A program made the translations under genes and the position numbers. A stretch of DNA of 64,000 bases from Siniperca chuatsi (Eukaryota; Chordata; Actinopteri; Centrarchiformes; Sinipercidae). Under the pieces are notes generated by a model. It had not been told where the DNA came from. It saw nothing but the letters and a program-made list of their open reading frames with translations, and did not search any database. Of this stretch, positions 13,401-22,461 are shown one piece after another. Within the stretch, counting starts at the first letter, position 1. Every line of letters begins with the position of its first letter. The stretch covers positions 11,554,667-11,618,666 of the forward strand of contig NC_058043.1 in NCBI RefSeq assembly GCF_020085105.1, read 5' to 3'.

Positions 13401-16400
13401 AGTGCAAATGATGCAGTATAGGAGTACAAATGATGCAGTCTATGTATAAATAAATACTCCGGTAGTGCAAATGAACATGTGGTACATGTAGCAAAAACAA
13501 TATCAATATAGCAGCATTTAAGTTAAGGTATATGAGGGGACAGTAGAATCAGCGGGGGGCAGAGTTCAGTAGGAAGACAGCTCTGGGAAAAAAGCTGTTT
13601 CTCAGTCTACTGGTCCTCGTCTGGAGGCATCTGAGGCGCCTGCCGGAAGGCTGGGGAGAAAACAGTCTCTGGGCGGGATGAGAGGAGTCCTTAAGAATGC
13701 CGCGGGCTCGACGCAGACAGCATTTCCTCTGGATGTCCTCAATGGTTGGAAGTGGAGTCCCTGTGATGCACTGGGCAGTTTTCACCACCCGCTCCAGTGC
13801 CTTGTGCTCTGCAGCAAAGCAGTTCCCATACCAGACCGTGACACAGTTGGTTAGGATGCTTTCTACTGTGCAGCGATAGAAGTTCACCAGGATAGCTGAG
13901 GACAGTTGGTTCTTCTTCAGTGTCCTCAGGAAGAAGAGGTGCTGGTGAGCCTTCTTGACCAGGCAGGAGGTGTTGGTGTTCCAGGACAGGTTCTCCGAAA
14001 TATGGGTCCCCAGGAACTTGAAGCTGGAGACACGCTCAACAGCCATCCCGTTAATGTGGATGGGGTCATGTGTGCTTCCTCTCTCCTTCCTGAAGTCCAC
14101 GATGAGCTCCTTTGTCTTGGAGGTGTTAAGGAGCAAGTTATTGTCTGTGCACCATGTGGCCAGGTACTGGACCTCCTCCCTGTAGGCAGTCTCTTCATTG
14201 TTGCTGATGAGACCAATCACCGTAGTATTGTCTGCAAACTTGATGATGGCGTTAGATCCATGCACAGGCTTGCGGTCGAGTGTGAAGAGGGAGTAGAGGA
14301 AGTGGCTCAGCACACAGCCCTGTGGTACGCCAGTGTTGAGTGTGATGGTGGTGGAGCAGTTGTGGCCTGACCTAACAAGCTGAGGTCTGTTTGTCAGGAA
14401 GTCCATAATCCAATTGCAAATGGAGCTGTTAATGCCCAGGTTTCCAAGTTTGGTGATTAACTTGGAAGGGATGACAGTGAATGCAGAGCTGAAGTCAACA
14501 AACAGCATTTGTGCATCAGTGTTCTAATTGTCCAAGTGTGTGAGTACAGAGTGCAGTGTCATGGAGACTGCATCCGCTGTGCTCCTATTGCTGCGGTAGG
14601 CAAACTGGTATGGGTCCAGTGTGGATGGGAGGAAGTCATTTAGGTGTGCCAGGACCAGCTGCTCAAAGCACTTCATAACAATGGGTGTGAGTGCTACAGA
14701 GCGGTAATCATTCAGGCACGTTGGACTAGAGTGTTTCGGCACTGGCACAGTGGAGGTGGATTTAAAGCATGCCGGCACAGCTGCTTGGGTGAGGGACAGG
14801 TTGAAAATATTCGTAAAGACCCCAGCGAGCTGCTCTGCACATGCCTTGAGTACGCGACCGGGGATGCCGTCTGGTCCAGCAGCCTTGCGTGCATTGATCC
14901 GGCTCAGTACAGTGTAGACATCTATGGAGGTGAGTGCGATGGTCGGGTGGTCAGCTGAGGGTGTGAGCTTGGTGGCAGTTTCCCTATTGTCTCTCTCAAA
15001 GCGAGCATATAAGTCGTTCAGGAAGGGGACATCTGTGGCTACGGGGGTGGAGTGTCTGGGTTTGTAGTTGCTGATGGCCTGGATGCCCTGCCACATGCAT
15101 TAAGGGTCGGAGTTGGAAAAGTGCTCCTCTAACTTTAGCTCGTAGCAGAGCTTGGCCTTTTTGATGCCCCTTTTCAGATTTGCCCTGAAAGTGCTGTAGG
15201 CCTGTGCGTCACCTGATCTGATAGCAGTGTTGCATGCCTTCAACAGGAGGCGCACCTTCTTGTTCATCCATGGCTTCTGATTTGGGTATGTAGTGATCTG
15301 CTAACACTACATAAATGCAAAAACTGTAGAGACACTGAGCCTTGCAATGTACACGCACCGCCATCTTGGTCGGGTTGGAGTCCTGTGAGTTCTAACATAA
15401 AAGTACCAAAAAATAGGCTTAGAGTCCCTAATAAACAGGGTTAGAGTCCCTGAGTGTTGGAATCCCATGAGTTTTATCACAAAGCACCAAAATTAGGGTT
15501 AATAATTAGAGTCCCTAAAAGTGAGTGAGAGACATTAATGACTTATCTGGGGATTTGTGTGTACAATAATATTGTGTGCATGTGTCATTAATGTTTGGGA
15601 GATAGTTGGTAACAGTGTCTCACTGAGACAGCAAACAGTGGAAACCTAGCGGTGTTAACGAAACTGTTTGTCTGTGGAAACCTAGCGGTGTTAATGCAAG
15701 CAGTCTTACGGGTTGAGACAATTACAGATAGTTGGTAACAGTGTTTCAGTGAGACAGCAAACAGTGGAAACCTAGCAGTGATAATGCAAACAGAGTCTTA
15801 CTGACTGGGTCATTTGCTCGGGTGAACTCCATACAAACTGACTGGCTGTTAAGGGGAAGGCAAAGGGGAATAAATGTGAAACCATTAGAAAAAATTTAAA
15901 GTATGTTTTTTTGAGAAAAAGTGAACAATTACATTTGGGAATGAAGTGATATCACTAAAAAAGCAAGTAAAACTAAACAGAATAGTAATAATAAGACAAA
16001 ATAATACATTTTGAAATTTAAATTGACTTTATGGTGAAATAGTGTGAATCTTAATCGAAAATATTGTTGTGTGTGTTGAAAAATGCTGTGTGTTTTAAAA
16101 TGCAGTGTTGAGAATCGCAATGTTGGTGGATTTGTGAAATTGAGCAGTGTAATGTTGGGTTGTTCTCGTGGACTTGAGTGACTGGGGAGACGTGCCATGC
16201 CCCCTAGGTAGATTGCCAACTGCGTCTTACGAAGATATTGTGTTAACATAGTAAGTGACGAGCCGGTCGCATCTCAGCCCCATTCCGTTGTGTTGACATT
16301 AGAAGAACATGTACTGTAGACAGGTGTGAAAAGACACAGAAAGTGTTAGTGCTGTTGTGGATTGTGTGGTGTGTAATTTTAGTATTAAGCTACATTGGTT

Positions 16401-19400
16401 TGAGTTGTATGATCTATTGGAAGTAATTGTAAAATAAATAAATAGAAGAACTGTATAGAGAAGCATAATGGAAGACCAGCCTATGACTTTGGGCCTGCTG
16501 AAGGCATATGTGATAAGGAAGGACTCTGATAGTGAGGACGAACAAGATGAAGAGAGAAGGGAGATGAATAATCAACTTTTCTGGACCAGGTGCCATGATC
16601 CTGATGGATGGGTAGAGACTCCTCTCCAGACAGTAGAGGGAGTGATCACTGGCCACTTTGAAGGACACATGAGGCCTTTTGAGTCTGCATCAACACCACA
16701 TGTACCAAAGCATCCTCCAAGAACACATGTACCATGATTTACGAGAAAGAAACAAGGGTACAAAGTCAAGAGGGACAAAGTGCAAGTTTGCAGGCAAAAA
16801 GCTGGCTGAAATAGTGGCCTTAACAAGAGCCCTGGAGTTGTCTGAAGGAAAAAGACTAAACATCTACACAGACTCAGCCTATGGACATGGAGCTGTACAT
16901 GTGGATGGACCACAGTGGGTAAGAAGGAACTTCCTGACTACAGCCAACACTCCAGTGAAGCACCAAGCACAGCTAGAAAAACTGGTAAGAGCAGTACTAC
17001 TGCCTGCAGCTGTGGCCGTGATGAAATACAAAGGACACCAGAAACTAGACATCAGCATAGCCGAAGGAAATGATGCTGCCGACTCTGCGGCCAAGAAGGT
17101 AGGAGGATACACACCCAGACAGATGTCTGTCACCGTTGAACAACTACCAGAACTAACAGAGAAAGACATCATTGACATGCAAGAACAAGCAGAAACATAT
17201 GAGCAAAGTGAATGGCATCGTATAGGAGCAACAAAGAAGGAAGGCCTGTGGAGAGCTCATGAAGGAAGAATAGTGGCTCCAGCCAAACTTTGTCAGCTAC
17301 TACTCAAACAAGCACACAGACCAGCTCATGAGAGCAAGAAGAAAACACAGAAGAACATTGAAGGATGCTGGTGGCATCCCCACGACAGTCATTGTGGAAA
17401 ACTATGTGATGGACTGCTACACTTGCAATGGACACAACCCTAAGCAGGCATACAAATGCCCAATGGGAAGGTTTCCAGTACCAGAAGCACCATTCTAAGA
17501 CATCACGATCGACTTTACCAATATGGGTGTGGAAAACAGAACAAAAGGCTACGGTTACTTGCTGATGGTAGACTGATTCACCAAGTGGGTAGAGGCAATA
17601 CCATGCAAGAAAGAGTCAGCAGATGTAGTGGTAAAATGGTTGAAAAATTAGTTAATCCCGAGATATGGGTTCCACGCAGTGTACGCTCAGATAACAGCTC
17701 ACATTTCAGTAATAAACAGCTGGGGGAGGTGGGAAAACCACTGGGAATAACACATAGATTTGGAACAGTGTATCATCCTGCATCACAGGAGCTGGTGGAA
17801 AGAGCCAACCAGACTCTGAAAAGAAAGATCGCTAAAATCTGTTTTGGCACAAAGCTCAGTTGGGTGGATGCATTGCCTTTACCGCTTATGTCCATGAGAA
17901 CCTCCCCAGGGACCAAGACACACTTGACACCCCATGAGTTGCTGACAGGTAGGCAATGCCAGGGCCACCCAGATTGACTGTGACGAATACATGACTGCAT
18001 TGACTAACTTGACCTGAGTTTTGTGTGTTCAGGTACAGCTGGCTGAACCCAAAGCAACCATCACTGAGACTCCAGCAGTACGGGTAGAGGATTGGGTACG
18101 GGTGAAAGTTCACAAGAGAAAGTGGACTGATCCCAGGTGGACAGGACCGTATGAAGTGGTTGAGTGTACCTCCCACGCAGTCCAGGTAAAAGGAAAAAGC
18201 TGGAACAATTTGGCACCACCTGACACATTGTGTACCAGCTCCACCACCCTCACACACATTAGCGGAGGTTAGAACTGAATTGGCTGAACATGAGTAAGGG
18301 CTCTAAAAGATAAAACTCAGAACCTGACCCCAAGAGTTGAGAAGCCCTAACTGCCATGGCCGACCCTAGGGGTCATGGCACCCTTTTCTCCAACCAGGCC
18401 TCTATGGCCTAAGAGGAACAATTGGGACCGACTTCTCTTATGGCCTGGCAGAATAGGATGGCTTTAGATATTCTGTTGGCAGAAAAGGGCGAAGTCCCCA
18501 AATGTTTGGGGACTTCAGATGTACATTCATTCCCAATAATACTGCCCTTGATGGAAGCAGGCTCTAGCTGACCTTACTTCCCTGTCTGAAGAGTTGGCTG
18601 AAAATTCAGGCATCAACAATCCGTTTAGTGATTGGGCAGATCATTATTTTGGTAAATATAAGGCCCTATTCATGTCCCTAATTGTTTCCAATGCTTGTTT
18701 CGCAGCCATTTCAGTGTGCTGTGGCTGTTGCTGCATCCCCTGCTTACGTGCATTGATCAACCGTCTCATTACCACTGCCCTTACCAAAGAGAAAGACCCT
18801 TCGCCTCATCAAATGCCAATGTTAGGTGAAGATTTGGAGTCAGATGAGGAAGAAGAGTTACAGGGGGTACAGGTAGACGGGGAAGAGGGTTATAGTGTGT
18901 AGTTGCACCATTTTGATTGTGTTTACACCTTAAAAGGTGTAAAAGGAGGGATTTGTGAGAATTAATAATTTAAACGAGCCTATTATATTAATAGGCGAGC
19001 AGCAGGTTTGCATTGTCATGTCCACTCCGTTCTTAAAGAACAGCGACTGTCTTTTCATAAGCGGAGCAGTCAACCATAATCAATTTGCCCTACATAACCT
19101 TGTACTGGCCCTGAGCCATCGGTTATGTCGGACCCTGGCCCAGTTCTAAATCTCCTCTGATACGCATCTTCTTTCTAACTTTACATTGTTTAAGGGAACT
19201 ATAACGTTAGGTAACTGGACGCAACCGTCACTAATGCTAACGTAGCCTCATCAGGGACTGAAGCTGTTATTTTTCTAATTTTTACAATCTAACTAGCAGA
19301 ACTATAATTTTATGGGTTACTGTTGTTCAGACTATTAAGCTAAGACAGCTAATATGTGCTAATGTCAGTGACCATTTTTTCCACAAAAATTGGCAACTAT

Positions 19401-20081
19401 ACCGCGTGATACCAATGTCGTTATACTATAGGCTCACAAGCCTTGTTAGAAGCAGGAACCCAAACAAAACATTCATTTTGGACCCGTCAAAATTTTTAAA
19501 ATGATTAATTCACAATCATAATTTTTTTTTTAGGAATAGTGATACTTTTATTCTGCACCTTTCTAAAAGCTCTATGGATGTATTGTTTTTTTAAATATTT
19601 GTCTACTTAAAAATGTTATCAATATAACCTTTAAATAATTAAGATTAACATTAACGTGCTTTTATGCCACTTCTATTCAACACTATTTTACAAGTTCTTA
19701 CATTTTACAGGCAGGTTTGAAGAAGAATAAGAAACCATTGGGTTTTTTTTATTAGTCTGACCAAGCTAATGTGCTAATATTAATTGTAACAATTTTCTGT
19801 GATCATTGTCCACTGAAACAACTGAAATTAAAATCTGGTCAGAGTCACACATAACACATAACTGTCTGGATTATTATAACTTTTTGTATGTTAGTATTTC
19901 CCATCAACTTTTAGATTGTGGCTTTTTGACCATCCATTCTAAAAGTTTCTTGTTCTCCAGTCTTACACCTACCGCTTTGATCTCTCGGTCCAGCAGCTTG
20001 CTCTCACATTTGTCAGGACAGGACACCTCAGCATCATGACTGTTTACTATTGTCCCTTTTAGACACTCCCTGATCAAGGAC

Positions 20082-20131
<50 letters not shown>

Positions 20132-22421
20132 ACACACACACACACACATAAGAAAAATACAAATGTATAAATGCATTAAATACTAAACGTGGCACATTTT
20201 GCAGATAATGGCATTTATGTGGCCATTGTAGACTTTTAGAAATCAGACAGAATACTTGTATCACATAAACGATGTATGACAAAGCTACAAAATCATTTAC
20301 TGCAGCTTTCAGACCTGCAGAAGGTGTGTAGACACTCTCTGAGCACGATGCCCTCTTCTGGCTGTAGGGTAGAGAAGCAGATGGGACAGTCTGTCTCTGT
20401 GGTGTTGGTGATAAGGTGCTGGTCTTCTGTTGCCAACAAGTACAGGTAGTTCCTCTCTCGTTCCTCCCGCTGAGCCTTCATCACCCAGCAACGGAGAGAG
20501 GCAATCACAATAAAGAGATTCATCACAAATAACCATGACTTGTTACAAACATCATAATCCTGTGTTTCCAGAAAATGGAAAGTGAAACAGCTGAAGACTG
20601 TTGAAAACAAATACTTTCCAAGAGCATCACCAAAGTTTTTGTGGACTCTACTCCGTGGTGGTGTTATGTTTATTTAGATATACTTCAATCTATTTGGTTG
20701 TGTAGTTTATATGTGTCATCTATTGGTTCTGCATTTATCATACATATAATAAAGAATGTCAGTTCAACATCTGTACAGGATAGCCACGATAAGCATTAAA
20801 AGCACTTAGATTACACAGATCAAGTTTATGTTTTTTAAATTAGTACATGCATCAGGTTTTTGATGAATGAAAAAATTAGCTCTGTGGCTAACAAAGACCT
20901 TTGCACACATTTTCATCTACAAGATATCACAATATGTGCAAACTGCAAAAACAGAATGGCAACAAGTAAGCTGATGGCTGATGTGGACCACAGACATTTT
21001 TTTTTCATAAAAGTAAAACCTTGTTGGAAAGCTGGAAATCTGGCAAACAAACCTCCGCCTCACCACTCACTGAGTGGCCACTTTTTTGGGTACACTTGTA
21101 CAATCCAATACACCTGTTCTGCCATAAAGTACATTTATGATGCCTATAATGTAGAGTTTTTTGTTTTTTTTAAATGTCCTGGAGGTGTTAATTCACACAT
21201 TAGTTAGTGGTGGTGTACTGGACTGCATTATACTGAGAGGTGTTTCTAATATTCTGCCCCCCTCATGTACAGTATGTAAATAGGGAGGACAAAAAAATTA
21301 GAAATACCTCTCAGTATAATGTAGTCCAGTACAACAACACCTTTAACTATGACCTCAATAATAAACATATTATTGAATTGACTCATTTCCAACAATATTA
21401 ACAAATACTGATCATTATAAACTTTGCAAAGGTAGAATGTAAGGCAGAGCTGTTGTATTGAATTGCAATAGATAGTACAGGTGTACCAGGTGTAATGTGG
21501 CCATTGAGTGTATACTGCATGTACAAATGCAAAGATGACTCCAGCTAAGATGCCAGCTGCACTGTGTTGCAGATCTAATGCCGATTAGTCCCCACACAAC
21601 AACCATATGTTTTAATCAGTCTCTGTGATCAGGAATAGGTCAAATTTAGATATAAATTTGGCATCAGACCGAAAAGATTTTAGTGATCCTAGTTGCCTGA
21701 TTTTTTATGAACAGCACTGTTACCTGTTCGTACTGCAACATGGCCAGCTGTTCCTGCTGAATTCGAAGAACCTCCTGCTGGTCTGGCTGGTAGATGTTAG
21801 GCACCTTGTAATCCTCTGGCCGTTCTCCTCCACACATCTCACAGCCTGGACGCGTTGGTTTGTTTACGAATGTACACATAGCACAGGCCCAGCCCAACTA
21901 CACACAAATACAGATATACAGTATGCTTGCAAAGCCCCTGGACATGCATTATGAAGACACTGGCAGACATAATTGTCAAATGCAGAGTTTGTTTTCAGAC
22001 CTGAGGTTTAGGAGGCACAGCAGGTTTAATCGCAGTTGCCGGTTTAGGAGGAAGAGGAGGAGGAGCATGTTGATACACTGGGGGAGGAGCGTTCTTCTCA
22101 CCACCGCCTCCGCCCAGCCCTCTGGGTAAAAGTTGCATCATCTCCATGATACCTAAGAATCGATTATTATTCCATAAAACTAATTTATCAAATGTGTCAA
22201 ATAGCAAACACTGTCAGAGAACACAAGTTTGCATCGTGCGATCGGACAGTTTCTTTGGTTTGTCAACTTATTATTTGATCAGACTTTGCCTAATTCATAA
22301 GTATTCATAAGTAGTTTTATAGTATTCATACCAAAAACTCAAAGATATTAAATAGGTACTGTTATTGAAAGAACTTTTTTATTGAACCGACAAACAAAGT
22401 AACTGTTGTTTGCAGCCTTTA

Positions 22422-22461
<40 letters not shown>

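Larger units (their letters stand above)
12367..18999 (+). mobile_element. Endogenous retrovirus remnant (gamma/epsilon-like), internally deleted and interrupted
   Basis: The provirus lies antisense to rbck1 in its intron 8. In order: 5' LTR (12367-13022), primer-binding-like site, LINE insertion (about 13075-15310), repeat-rich leader, a gag-like fragment, RNase H and integrase remnants, the end of env, a polypurine tract and the start of a 3' LTR. The protease and reverse transcriptase regions and most of gag and env are missing. Frameshifts and stop codons break the rest. Both LTR copies begin TGTGAGAATTAATAATTT and share about 40 positions, with a 10-base insertion in the 5' copy. The 3' copy then diverges, so it appears truncated. 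Integrase and env style point to a class I (gammaretrovirus- or epsilonretrovirus-like) element. It cannot be functional as seen. Confidence 0.85.

Noticed and set aside
13697..14958. Several + strand open frames (for example 13906-14370 and 14644-14958)
   Set aside because: They are shadows of the LINE reverse transcriptase, which reads on the - strand with clear family motifs.
18594..18902. Intact 102-residue env-derived frame as a domesticated gene
   Set aside because: It lacks the surface subunit, the fusion region and a signal peptide, and lies antisense in an intron; a surviving open stretch in a relic is the simpler reading.
20034..20282. Open frames rich in alternating Val-Cys
   Set aside because: They are translations of the CA/TG microsatellite.
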